Assembly: GCF_964340395.1 (NCBI RefSeq)
Contig: NC_135550.1
Coordinates: forward strand, 7,053,101 to 7,073,100
DNA length: 20,000 nucleotides
Origin: Glandiceps talaboti
Lineage: Eukaryota > Hemichordata > Enteropneusta > Spengelidae
Reading direction: 5' to 3'
The first letter of the stretch is position 1, and every line of letters begins with the position of its first letter. A model generated the notes under the pieces. That model was not told where the DNA came from. It searched no databases and worked only from the letters and a program-made list of their open reading frames with translations. The position numbers were made by a program, and so were the translations under genes. This document shows, piece by piece, positions 1-9,293 of the stretch.

Positions 1-70
1 GGACAGCCTGCTTGACACGAGGAGGTTTAGGTGGTGGTGGTGTTGTTATAACTGATACTGTTGCATTAGA
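1..70 (-). CDS. EHBP1: EHBP1 exon: proline-rich linker (cut by window edge)
   Basis: The acceptor attccatacacag|TCT gives SNATVSVITTPPPPKPPRVK and continues off the window. Phase 0 entry fits the phase 0 exit of the exon at 691-883. PPPPKPPR contains a class II SH3-ligand core (PxxPxR). Human EHBP1 also has a Pro/Ser/Lys-rich stretch between the last NPF and the CH domain. Support is positional and compositional rather than by close alignment, so this is the least certain exon of the model. The CH domain should follow to the left. Confidence 0.72.
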
Positions 71-3000
71 CTGTGTATGGAATTGATGAAATGAAGAATG
101 AATGAGCTGTTACAGTTTAACGCTACACACTTCAACTTTTCAAAAAGACTGGCTAATTTTTCATGAATCTACCTACCTATACAGATTACAATGTTATTCT
201 GAGCATTTTACAAGTGACATCGACTCTTTAAGGAGATTATTATAACATGGGGAATTGCTGAGGAAGAGATGGGATCACTACATGTAAGGACTTTAACTAT
301 TACCACCTTTCTATCCATGACAGATCAACTATTTAGCGAAAGCGGATTTGCCTGAAATGTGACTATGTGGTCTTACCATCTCAGATCACGCCAAAGATTG
401 TTATAGTTATCCCATTACACATGGCTGTATACAATAAATTTACTAGACTAGTACTAGCAAGTAAGTGTAATACCGGGATGAAGTATGGATTGGTCACACG
501 TTTATATGGTTTTATGTACTCCTACATCCGCCTAAACATCTAGTCGGCTTATCATACACCAATGGATAGTTAATACAAGTATTACTTTGTGTAATTCGGT
601 TAAAACTATAATGCCTGTAATTCTAATGTATGATTAGAGAAATTCTTTTTTTCAATAATGCAAATGACATTTTTAGAACAATTGCATTACCTTAGATAAA
701 CTCGAAGCTGTATTACTAGGCTTTGCTTTTGCTCTGGTACTCTGTACAGGCGAGGGCTGTTGATGCTGATGAGTGGAGGAGGAAGGCGCTGCTTTTCCTA
801 CTGCCTGGACCAATGGACGCTGCTCCGGTGCTCTTCTTTTCCCCATCTTTTCCTCTGCATTTCCTTCATAGAACGGGTTATCTCTGCCAATCAATCAAGC
901 ATACATCATTCAGTAAAAAAATTCAATTTTGAAGTCTTTGGTATTTTGTCTAGCGAGATATTCGACTCTACCTCATCTGATATCAAGGACTTTGCCTATC
1001 CGATGTCTGTGAGTTCATAAACAGACTTCACACCTTTATGAGCCTGGCTAGACTCTCTCAAGAGGATATACTTGTGGGTAGGACGCACACAGCATCAATA
1101 TTTCAGGTACGTAGGCATCTGTGTGATTTTTCAGAGACGTCCATATCACAACAATGAATCAAACTTTGACTACTCTCCTTGATGTTATTTCCCACAAGAC
1201 AAAAATCAAAGGGCAGGAAGTTGATTCCTGTTCACTAACTCCTATGTGAATAGCATGTAGTGTCAACTGCAAATGTGCTTCACTTTTAAATTCAAATCAT
1301 GTTTATTACTTGCCTGAAGTGGTCTCTCCACAAATTCCATTTATGTGTACTTTTCCTGTGTGGTTTGATGTGTGATAATAGTTTTTGTTTACGTTTTATC
1401 AGGAAATTTCATCTATGTGTACCTTTTCTGTATGGGTTTGATGTGCGACTGTTTATGTTTTTATCACTAAATTTCATCTATGTGTACTTTTACTGTAGGG
1501 TTTGATGTGTGATCTTCAGATTTGTTTACTGTTTTATTGTTACTTGCTATCTACATTGAGATTCCAGGCAAGTGTTGTAAATGTACACAAACTAATTCAC
1601 CACTGTTTTTCAGTCTTATTGATCCAGGATGTTGGCAAAAAGTTTGGCTGGTAACCCGATCACTTTGAAATGTCAAGTACTAAAAAGCTTGAAAGGAAAT
1701 GCTAGAAATGACTGGAATCAAGGAGTTGGTCAAGGCAAGTAAGAACGCCGTTCCAAGGTGGTTACTTGTCAGGATATGGAAACCACCTGGATTACCTTGC
1801 TAGTGCCATAAGGTCTGTGTTTTAACATTCAGATATCACACCATTGCGAACTCTAAATGTACACCTACTACAAGGAATGGCACCAGAGTCAACGTGAGGA
1901 AAGTATGAGATTTGGAAAGTAAAGACACCTGTTTACCCTTTCAGTTAATTCCTTGTGATGTCACTATACTGAGGAAATGTATACCAGTATTTTCACAATA
2001 TACAGTAATGTCATGATATAAATGGAGAGGCAAAAGTTTGGAAATTTAGAAACTTGCGAGGAACAAAGTTTGGAAATTTAGAAACTTGGGAGGAACAGAG
2101 TATGGAAATTTAGAAACTTGGGAGAAACCAAGTTTGGAAATTTAGAAACTTGGGAGAAACCAAGTTTGGAAATTTAGAAACTTGGGAGAAACCAAGTTTG
2201 GAAATTTAGAAACTTGGAAGGAACAAAGTTTGGAAATTTAGAAACTTGGGAGGAACAGAGTATGGAAATTTAGAAACTTGGGAGGAACAAAGTTTGAAAA
2301 TTTAGAAATATGGGAGAAGAAGCTTGGAAATTTAGAAATCTGGGAGAAGAAGCTTGGAAATTTAGAAATCTGGGAGGAAGAAAGCTTGGAAATTTAAGAG
2401 TGTGCACTGTGTCAGGCTAATGAAAGACAGTTTTACATCATTCACAGAAATTATGATTGGGATATATTCTAAACAGAAGGAGATGTTGAGACATAGCAGA
2501 AACAATATGTGTAAATCACTGTTTTCGTCCAAATCAACAACACCTGTCTCTAAGTAAGACAAGTGACTGCCAGATGGCTGTTGGTGTAAATGCAAAGACG
2601 TTTTATTTCTTATTATGTGTGTATAATCTTGGCGACTTGTGGTCTATCAAAAGACACACAAACTAACTATATAAACTTGACAGTGTTGTTTTGTTGTGTC
2701 TGTGTCAGCGGTATGTACCATTTGAAAGTCGTGACAAAGGCGACAACAAAAGGACTTACTCGTCCAACTCATCCTGCTCTTCTTCAGTAAATGGATTGTT
2801 TGAGACTGAACTTTGACCAGCTGTCTCTTCAGCCTCTTCAAATGGATTATAAGCATCACCATCAAAGGGGTTAGTGCTTGATGTCTCCTCATCAAATGGG
2901 TTACTACTAGCCACCGCTGTATGATGATCACCACCACTGTCTTCATCGAATGGATTCTTTCTGACCGGTCTTTTTCTACTTGTGGTAGGAGTTGTCTGCT

Positions 3001-6000
3001 GGGTTGGCGTCACGCTACACTTTTGGAACAGGGCACCTAGTGGTCAAAAAAAAATGGCAGCACTCTAGTCAGTCAATCCTTTTCATACGATGTCATGAAC
3101 TAAATGGGCCATCAAAATACCCTTATGACATTACTCAATAAAACAATAGGACACCATCAATTTCCTAATTTACCAGATCAATTCCTTTTGTTGGTTCATT
3201 AGGAGGGAGAAATGTATAATTTCAAACACAATCTGGTAAAAGAGCAGGGCTTTTAGTTAGCTACTAACTGCTATGAGTAAGAGTTCCACATCCCTTCCTG
3301 TCAATTTAGTCAGTTGCAGTACATTGTCCTACTTTCCCCACTAAGCCTTGACAGTCACACAATCCAATTTGTGAACTGGTATATATATATCTCTCTCTCT
3401 GAATTCCAATTTCTGTTCTCCAACAGGCTTAATCTAACATATTGAGATTATATTTCTGCTTGGTGGGAGGACAATAAAACATTCCACTAATGTACCAGGT
3501 TAGACATCACAATAAATAACGTCACAAAAAGCACAACTGTCAAGATCTCTTACTTGGGTCAGTCTCGTTGACGTCTTCTTCGAACGGATTACTGCCAACG
3601 TTGTCATCTTGACCCAGTAAATTATACTGATTGGCTAATTCCGATATTTTGGCTGACGTGTTTTGTCGGTCCAGTTCTCCCTCGTCCTCGTCTTCGAAAT
3701 CATCTAAATTTCCAATGTCTTGTTGAAAGCTCATAATACTAGCTAAACTTTGCATATCATCATCACTGAGAGAGAGAAAAAATGTGATAATAAAACATCG
3801 CTTATTTACACGAAAATATTATATAGGAATATAAATTCGGGGTTAAAATGGCGAAATTATCTACTTTGTCAATTTCAATTTGAATATTATCTTCGGTAGG
3901 AACTAGTATGTCGCTTCATTTATGTACAACAAATACATTTCAGATGTGTTCATTTCTCATTTTGCAATACTTCCTACCAAATTTCAGTCAACTCCAAACT
4001 CTTTACCACAATGATTCAATCATTCCTAAAAATTATTTTTCAAAAAAAAAAAAATTCAACACAGACGGGAACACACTTCATATACATCCAAATGATGGGG
4101 TGCCCCCTCTGTTATGTGATGCCCTGCAGTATCTCTCTCAGCTCTAATCAGCGCCTTTAACTATTCATGTACACATAAGATGTTCTCATTCAAGGCAAAC
4201 GCATCATACTTCCTTCAAGTATTTGGTTTTCTCTTCTTCTCTTTTTGTTCAATAGAGAAAATTTTGTTCTGTGTCATTCAAAATGTCTTGAGGTCACAAC
4301 ATTTCTTATCTGACTATAAACACACAATTTTCTCAACTTTTTACATCCCTTTCAAAATTTCAAAAAACAACAACATATGTTTCTTGCTATGGTACTGCCA
4401 TGAGGAAAACTTGTTTCTATGGAAACCAAGTACAATTATCATCTCATTTCTGCATCTAAATATGTGGATAGAGGAGGATTTCATTTTCAATGTCATTTTC
4501 CGTTAACTATTTCTCTCTAAATTAAATTTTTAAAAAAATATCCAGCATATGTTCCTTGTTATGTGAACGCTTTGAGGAAACCCGTTTCTATGGAAACCAA
4601 GTACAGTTATCATCTCACTTTTGAGTCTAGATATGTGTGCTCCTCTCAGCTGAGCATTATAGTTTCCCTCACATCATTATTTCTTGAGAACTCATCACTT
4701 GGATACATGAAGGAGACAAACGCACCGAAGCCCATTTCTACGAGGAAATGTCTCTGCATTGTAATTTACATGGGATTAGCCTTGGCCTAGATGTCTGTAT
4801 GCAATAGTAATTGACTAATACCTACATTACATTGGAGGAATACTGACTAAATTTTCAGTTGACAAAATGTTTGCCTCTGGCCAAAAATATGTCACTCCCC
4901 CATTACTTTGTTGGAAAATTGGATTTAGGAAAATTATTACAAAGTTACAAAATGAGCAATGCTTCAGAACGCTTTCTGCCGTACAAAAACAAAGTCTTTG
5001 TGATAACCTAAACAAAAAAATGTATACATAATCCAGTCATTTTGCTAATATTTCATTTGGAATTTTGTCAAATGTTCGTTTCCAAAGAATACAGTTACAA
5101 AGATGATATTTTCAACATAGCAAAATCAACCGACAGACAGACAGACAGACAGACAGACTGTATACATAGTGTATAACTACACATTTATATATGCATTCAA
5201 TTCCGATTTACGTACAGCTAAGAAAGCGTAGACTGTAAGTTAGAAGAGTTGTAGCAAGACAAATATTGTACATGTTCTCATTTATGATTTATCAGCAATG
5301 ACAGGCTGTGCAACGGGGGATTAGTGGGAGAACTGATTCAGCCCTGTGGACAGCAACTTACGTAGCAAATCCCTCTCTCAGTAAGACACATGATATGGTC
5401 ACACTAAGAGCTGCAGCAACACACTTCTTTGTCAAAGGTTTGAGAGGAATTTTGATGTTTGTTTGTGAAGGAAGGACGCTGGCATATTGCTTCATGTTGA
5501 TGTGCTGTTCACAAAGCTTCTTCTTGCCGTGTTTGGATACCTAGCAGGAAACAATCACATCCCCCCACCCCAAAAAAGAAATTAGAGAATTATGGCGCAA
5601 TTGAACCCAGGAAATGAATAAATAAACACAATGAAAATAAGAAAACAGCATATTACTCTCATAGCAATGTCATCTTTAGATTTGGCAAAGTCATGTTTTC
5701 TTCCATCTCAGAGCAAGATAAGAAATACTGGTATTATAATGTCAGGTTGTAATCATTCATATCATATGGCTGAATGGAAAGTAGGCTTCCACTCAAAATT
5801 CAGATGATGAAGACACTTTGTGACACATTCTGTGTGACCTTCAAAAGTCTCAACTGTATAAATCAAATTTTTGTTGTTGTTAGATTTTTGTACAAAGACG
5901 TGGTTGTTCAGCAATCTACACTTACTATGTTATATAGCAAATTGGGAAAACTATGGTTAGGAAATTTACTGATTTGCTACTCTTGAAAACGATTTCATAC

Positions 6001-7521
6001 AAACATAAAACAAAACTTGTGAAGTTTAGCAAATAACTGACATACATTTAGTATGTGGTTATAGTTGTAAACAGGACATATGCACAAAATCGTTCTCAAT
6101 TTATTTTTCTTCTCCATTTAATAGGGTCATATGCATGTGTGCGTGTGCATGTGTGTGCGTGTGTACATGCCTGTCAAGCACGAGATCTTGAAAATGCCCT
6201 TGCTTATCTACCCTCCCCCTGATTGCTTCATACAATCTAACACCTGTTGAGCTGTTGAACAGCCAATCACTAACAAGATTACAAAAGTTGACACGGTCAT
6301 ACATTGTCTAACACCAATGAACAACTTGTTAAAAGACCAATCACGGTCCACTTTTCTAAGTGTCTCCGATGAGTATCCTACTAACAAAACAACTTTTTTA
6401 AACTTCACTTAGTTATAAATGCCATAGTTGTTTATTGCTTATCTTTCCTAATTTTGACCATTCCAAACAAATTCTCACTTACATCCTCAACAACAAAAAT
6501 CCAATCTTTATCTTCAAATTCAGCCTCTGGACGATTTTCCTGCCAAAAAAATCAAGGATATACGCTTACATGGTATTAAGATAATCTTTCAAATAGAAAC
6601 GTACAAATCCGAAATTCATGTTTGTGCCACAAGAACTCATTAATTTTTCATCTCTTTCTCATTTTGTCTCCCAATTTCCATTGTTTTGTTTTTATTTTGA
6701 CATACCTCTAAATTTCACAAATGTTGTCAACAGTTAGATAAATTCTTTCTTACCTTGAATAAGGTGACATTGACCTCCACATTTTCAGGTACACTCCACA
6801 CAATGTGACCTTTATAGGGATGCTGTATATCGGGCACCCAGCTTTGCAGCTGTGGATGAAAACAGATCAAAGTTAAGTCTTACAAATTTCATGTCAAACA
6901 TTTTAAGAATTGAATTTTCAATACTCTCTTTCAGATTGACATCTGTATTTCTCACCATTTCTACTGTGCGTGTGTCACACCTCATTTTTCTTCTTCGTTT
7001 TTTTTTTTACCAAACTCCACATTTGGATATTTTATCTGAAGTGGATGCAAACTGACCATTCAGCACTTGACATGTTATTCTTCTCAAATATTATTTATCT
7101 TCATAGCCAAATACCATGCAGTGCTTTTCTTAATACACACATCTCTTTTTCTAAATTTAAATTCCTTTGGGAAAACTAAGAGTAACAGAATTGCAGTCTC
7201 TGTTCAAAATCAACCAACAACACAATCAAATCAATACAGCTGATTACCAATGAAATAAAACGGTCAACAGTACAGGTATTTATTGCCTGACATTGCTATA
7301 TCAACGTATACACCTGAATTTAGTCTTTTTTTTAAAAATAACCAAGCTGCTATGGCGTCTGTAAAATGAGAACATCTCCCTGTAGATCTCAACACCTATA
7401 ACTAAATCAAACAAATTGTGGATTAATGATTTACGATGATAAAAGTTTGATTGGGAACTATACCTCTGTGGCTTTCCGTCTTCCTCTTCTGGTCCACACA
7501 ATTCTCAGTTTATTGGGTTGC
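1..7521 (-). CDS. EHBP1: EHBP1 orthologue, 5' half of gene (8 exons, partial both ends)
   Basis: Coding parts on the minus strand, in transcript order, are 7464-7521, 6754-6849, 6483-6539, 5362-5540, 3554-3765, 2760-3036, 691-883 and 1-70. They total 1142 bases, about 380 codons. All seven complete introns are GT-AG and each junction keeps the frame. The product matches vertebrate EHBP1 as I remember it: NT-C2 blocks WTRRGRRK, VPENVEVNVTLFK, EFEDKDW and INMKQYAS, then MQSLASIMS and DIGNLDDFEDED, then NPF motifs. EHBP1 is a cytoplasmic adaptor. Its NT-C2 domain binds membrane lipids, its NPF motifs bind EHD-family ATPases, its CH domain contacts actin, and its C-terminal bMERB domain binds Rab8/Rab10, so it links endosomal recycling to actin. 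The N-terminal ~34 residues, the CH domain and the bMERB domain are not in the window. Vertebrates also have the paralogue EHBP1L1; invertebrates usually have one gene, so I use EHBP1. Confidence 0.95.
71..690 (-). other. EHBP1 intron (620 bases)
   Basis: Non-coding sequence between the proline-rich exon and the last-NPF exon, with donor gtaatg and acceptor cacag. AT-rich, with no repeat, hairpin or further exon that I can support. Confidence 0.7.
691..883 (-). CDS. EHBP1: EHBP1 exon: last NPF motif and basic Ser/Pro/Gln linker
   Basis: Begins with one base that completes Glu, then DNPFYEGNAEEKMGKRRAPE, matching human ESNPFYEPKS and the later KRKAPAPP. The rest is low-complexity Ser/Gln/Pro/Lys sequence (SSSTHQHQQPSPVQST) ending SSLSK. 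The acceptor is gattggcag|A and the donor AAG|gtaatg, phase 0. NPFYE is the seventh NPF in the window and the only one followed by an aromatic residue, as in human. An alternative acceptor two bases later (ggcagag) is excluded by phase. Confidence 0.93.
1331..1545. repeat. Diverged tandem repeat, ~65-72 bp x 3
   Basis: Three copies share an atttc-at-tatgtgtac core, then a T-rich run, ggtttgatgtg, a variable part and gttta-gtttta. The atgtgtac core starts at 1343, 1415 and 1480, so the period varies between 72 and 65. The copies differ by many substitutions, so this is an old duplication inside the EHBP1 intron. Confidence 0.75.
2031..2396. repeat. 32-bp minisatellite, 12 copies
   Basis: The unit is approximately AAAGTTTGGAAATTTAG followed by AAACTTGGGAGGAAC. 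The gaaattta core starts at 2041, 2073, 2105, 2137, 2169, 2201, 2233, 2265, 2297, 2327, 2357 and 2389. Period is exactly 32 for eight steps, then 30, 30 and 32. Variants differ in the linker: ggaacaaag, ggaacagagta, gaaaccaag and gaagaagc. The pair caaag-then-cagagta occurs at 2073/2105 and again at 2233/2265, 160 bases apart, which suggests a five-unit higher-order duplication. Lies inside the EHBP1 intron. Confidence 0.95.
2760..3036 (-). CDS. EHBP1: EHBP1 exon: five clustered NPF motifs
   Basis: Ninety-one full codons. After a Thr/Gln/Pro-rich opening and a basic patch (SRKRPVRK) come five NPF motifs with Asn at exon residues 27, 45, 55, 63 and 80: NPFDED, NPFDEE, NPFDGD, NPFEEA and NPFTEE. 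It ends EEEQDELD plus GA, so the junction reads DELDEDNPFYE, like human EEELDESNPFYE. NPF tripeptides are the core ligand of EH domains; in EHBP1 they recruit EHD proteins, and acidic residues after NPF suit the basic EHD EH domain. The acceptor is tttttttttgaccactag|GT, the donor is GACGA|gtaagt. The first ten residues have no obvious human counterpart, so that acceptor is slightly less certain than the rest. Confidence 0.92.
3037..3553 (-). other. EHBP1 intron (517 bases)
   Basis: Between the first-NPF exon and the five-NPF exon; donor gtaaga, acceptor cactag preceded by a nine-T tract. Contains a compound microsatellite at 3380-3400, (TA)5 followed by (CT)5. Nothing else supportable. Confidence 0.85.
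3380..3400. repeat. Compound microsatellite (TA)n(CT)n
   Basis: An alternating TA run passes directly into CT repeats within an EHBP1 intron. Confidence 0.9.
3554..3765 (-). CDS. EHBP1: EHBP1 exon: acidic linker and first NPF motif
   Basis: Starts with DDDMQSLASIMSFQQDIGN and continues LDDFEDEDEGELDR, close to human DEDMQSLASLMS and DIGNLDDFEEDNEDDD. It then has a short helix-like stretch (SAKISELANQYNLLGQ, like human AAKITEIVNKLNAL) and the first NPF (GSNPFEED). The acceptor lies in a long pyrimidine tract (tttctctctctcag|T); the donor is CCAA|gtaaga. One base enters and one leaves, matching its neighbours. This linker follows the C2 domain and should be disordered and strongly acidic. Human has a longer stretch before its first NPF, so this orthologue is more compact here. 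Confidence 0.95.
4370..4642. repeat. Diverged direct duplication, ~171 bp period
   Basis: Copy 1 (about 4370-4466) and copy 2 (about 4545-4642) share catatgtt-cttg-tatg, tgaggaaa, gtttctatggaaaccaagta, ttatcatctca and ta-atatgtg. The shared tatggaaacc starts at 4418 and 4589. GTTTCTATGGAAAC inside both copies is nearly self-complementary. No target-site duplication or inverted ends are clear, so this may be a local duplication or two copies of a repeat family. Confidence 0.75.
5131..5158. repeat. (GACA)n microsatellite
   Basis: About seven GACA units after caac. GACA/CAGA tracts are common in marine invertebrate genomes. Confidence 0.95.
5362..5540 (-). CDS. EHBP1: EHBP1 exon: NT-C2 domain, C-terminal strands
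   Basis: Starts at VSKHGKKKLCEQHINMKQYA and ends at VTISCVLLREGFA plus two bases of a Thr codon. Human EHBP1 has GRRKALATSSINMKQYAS and SLSCIFLREGKAT here; IPLKPLTKKC matches human LKFKPLSKKV. The acceptor is tttcctgctag|GTA and the donor AC|gtaagt is a consensus donor. The exon completes the NT-C2 domain. The spliced ACT codon gives Thr, then DDDMQSL follows as in human TDEDMQSL. Confidence 0.95.
5541..6482 (-). other. EHBP1 intron (942 bases)
   Basis: Between the 179-base and the 57-base NT-C2 exons; donor gtaagt, acceptor cctgctag. Holds an imperfect GT-rich stretch at 6130-6170. Minus-strand open frames at 6101-6408 include that simple repeat and look random. Confidence 0.85.
6130..6170. 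repeat. Imperfect (GT)n tract
   Basis: Alternating purine-pyrimidine sequence of GT with CA and GC interruptions. Confidence 0.85.
6483..6539 (-). CDS. EHBP1: EHBP1 exon: NT-C2 domain, short 57-base exon
   Basis: Nineteen codons, ENRPEAEFEDKDWIFVVED, matching human DPHAEEFEDKEWTFVIENE. The acceptor tttttttggcag|GAA has a clear pyrimidine tract, the donor is GAGGAT|gtaagt, and both ends are phase 0. The exon is too short to show as a long open frame and is recognised from the EFEDKDW motif, flanking phase and splice signals. Skipping it would keep the frame but remove a beta strand of the C2 fold, so a functional skipped isoform seems unlikely. Confidence 0.93.
6540..6753 (-). other. EHBP1 intron (214 bases)
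   Basis: The shortest intron of the model, donor gtaaga and acceptor ttggcag. Nothing else in it. Confidence 0.9.
6754..6849 (-). CDS. EHBP1: EHBP1 exon: NT-C2 domain, central strands
   Basis: Thirty-two codons starting at LQSWVPDIQHPYKGHIVW and ending at VPENVEVNVTLFK. They align without gaps to human HSWQPGIKNPYRGVVVW and VPENIEITVTLFK. The acceptor is tccacag|CTG and the donor is TTCAAG|gtaaga; both sides are phase 0. This is the best conserved block of the NT-C2 fold. A slightly later acceptor (gcaaag|ctgg) exists, but it would break the frame with the upstream exon. Confidence 0.95.
6850..7463 (-). other. EHBP1 intron (614 bases)
   Basis: Donor gtatag, the weakest donor of the set, and acceptor atccacag. 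AT-rich with T-tracts; no repeats or exons seen. Confidence 0.85.
7464..7521 (-). CDS. EHBP1: EHBP1 exon: NT-C2 domain, first strands
   Basis: The exon gives QPNKLRIVWTRRGRRKATE, matching human EHBP1 KWQPDKLVVVWTRRSRRK just after residue 35. The acceptor is ttgcag followed by one base that completes a Trp codon (TG|G), as expected from the conserved KW before QP. The donor is GAG|gtatag, phase 0. The basic run RRGRRK lies on the NT-C2 surface and is a plausible acidic-lipid contact. This is the most upstream exon I can support; the preceding exon must end in TG and encode about 34 residues, MxxVWKRLQR-like by homology. I looked at the places to the right where a donor directly follows TG on the minus strand and none is preceded by such a sequence. 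Confidence 0.93.
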
Positions 7522-9040
7522 CTGCAATCATATAGGGGGATAAAAACAAAATGTTATAAACTATTGGTGAGGAAAACACAACTTTTCAACGTCAGTGCTT
7601 TTTGTAGCGATTCCAGAATACCAGCGGTGGTACTGAAAGGGAGATGTGTAAATCTGGACACTCCGATTAACAAATGATAGTTTTCATGCCACATTGCACC
7701 GGAAGTGGTGATTCTTGCTCAACTGTCTGGCGAATTCACTAAAGCTTCTACACATCACAGTCTCAGTTGGCAAAGACATGAAAAATCAAATGCTAAATTG
7801 AAATATTAAGAATGACATTTTGTTTTTCAGTATTGAGTGGCAGTTTACTGCTAGAAACAGAAGATTAGTATATTTTACATGTAACGAAGACATACACATG
7901 ACATATAATATCTGTAGCACACAGCTTGGAAACGTGAGTCATTGCTCCAGAAGACAAGACTATTTTTATATTCAGTTTTATATACTTTATTTTTTTATTG
8001 AGTTCTACTTTAAGATAGCAGTTCCTGAAAAAACAGTCAGAACGCTACATCAACCAGGGATTTTGTTAAGTGTGGTAAGTAGGTAAAATCTATCTCAGTT
8101 CCCCAGTCATTTTACCAGGGTTCCATCCCCACCACAATTATATTACAATGTATGGCAACTATGTCAAGTTTTACCAAATTTACCCCTGTCTGTTTACCAG
8201 GGTTCCCACGCCTTGGCAAAAAACACTGTCAACAAACAAAACTCTTACAAATTATGTACTGCATGTATTATTAATAACTTTGATCAAGAAATTTTGTACA
8301 CAAAATATTTCTGTGCGAGGATAGATGTGCAACAAGTGCAATAACCGAGAAATAAAATGATAGGGTAGATACTACATATGTGTGTAGTTTCTGTTCATCG
8401 GGGCATAGCACATCATGCATGATACATACTCAATCTGTGTAACATGATTGAAAATAAGAGACGGCAACACCTCTCAACAAACAGGTTAATATACAAGTCA
8501 GACTTGTACTTACAGCTATTTTTCTTCCAATAACTCATTTATATGTTTGTATTTAATATGAAACATTCAAAGTAATGTCTAACTTATCAATTCTCATAGA
8601 TCTCCTAGCGCTTTGAGAACTCAAGAACCGTGACGGTATAATTAAAAGGGAACTTCACAATGGCTGCCAATTAGGTTTATACTTGAACTTCACTTTCAGT
8701 TTGGAGACAAAGTGATACTAATTCATACACAGAAGCTCTCCATGCCTGGTATTGACCTTCACTTTGTTTTAAATTCTGAGAGATGCCAAGGGGGGTGTTT
8801 GTTTTAACACGATTCTCATCAAATAAAACTTTCCCATCCATGGACAAAGTCCCAGCGAGACATCATGAAATCTACGGGAGTAGTTTGTTTGCAGGCATTC
8901 AAACTTTTGAACAGTTTTTCATAATCTATGTGTTTACCTGCACACAGCTATGCACCCAATTCTAATGCTTTTGTTTTTTAAGGAATGTGTTTGCATACAT
9001 GGAACAGTAGCAACACGGTGTTTGTTGTATGATTTCTTTT

Positions 9041-9135
9041 CTACTTAGAGGTTATTTTAGGATCAACAACATTGTACACAATTCCGTCAAAGTTGAAAAT
9101 AACTTTCCATCAATGGTCAGGATCCTCCTAAGTAG
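9041..9135. repeat. ~95-bp nested hairpin element
   Basis: Outer arms CTACTTAG (9041-9048) and CTAAGTAG (9128-9135) are complementary. Inside them GTTATTTT plus CAAC (9051-9058, 9064-9067) pairs with GTTG plus AAAATAAC (9092-9103). ATTGT/ACAAT (9071-9075, 9078-9082) forms a central hairpin. It could be a tiny inverted-repeat transposon remnant. There is no obvious target duplication. Confidence 0.45.
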
Positions 9136-9276
9136 CATATATGGTGAACCAGAAATCTTCTTAACAGTTCTCTAATATGCTCAATACTTAATCTGATAAG
9201 ACAATATCCTAGTCATCTATTCACACATTCTTGCATATTACTGTTTTGAGGAATGCAATCATGTGTTTGGGTCTAA

Positions 9277-9293
9277 CCCCCCCCCCCCCCCCC
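9277..9293. repeat. Poly-C tract, 17 bases
   Basis: Uninterrupted C17, equal to G17 on the gene strand. Exact length in an assembly is often uncertain. Confidence 0.95.

Larger units (their letters stand above)
884..2759 (-). other. EHBP1 intron (1.9 kb) with two tandem repeats
   Basis: Donor gtaagt at the right end and acceptor ggcag at the left. It holds a ~68-bp triplicated repeat (1331-1545) and a 12-copy 32-bp minisatellite (2031-2396). A weak hairpin, AGGTGGTT/AACCACCT at 1756-1763 and 1781-1788, is also present. No extra exon is seen. Confidence 0.85.
3766..5361 (-). other. EHBP1 intron (1.6 kb)
   Basis: Donor gtaagt, acceptor in a ctctctctcag tract. Open frames here (for example 4180-4506 on the plus strand) are AT-rich, dominated by Phe, Ile, Lys and Asn, and show no domain, so I treat them as chance. 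It contains a ~171-bp duplication and a GACA microsatellite. Confidence 0.85.

Noticed and set aside
723-1020. Plus-strand open frames opposite the last-NPF exon
   Set aside because: Antisense shadows of a minus-strand exon with clear EHBP1 homology and splice sites.
2647-2946. 99-codon minus-strand open frame over the five-NPF exon
   Set aside because: Out-of-frame shadow of the real EHBP1 exon; it reads through the donor site and has no family resemblance.
4180-4506. 108-codon plus-strand open frame rich in Phe, Ile and Lys
   Set aside because: AT-driven composition, includes one copy of a local duplication, no domain, lies in an intron.
8090-8215. Repeated TTTACCAGGGTTCC as a tRNA-like B box or splice donor pair
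   Set aside because: No cloverleaf can be drawn around it, and the codons before the would-be donors do not match EHBP1.
8783-8965. 60-codon plus-strand open frame
   Set aside because: Typical chance length, no domain and no convincing splice sites.
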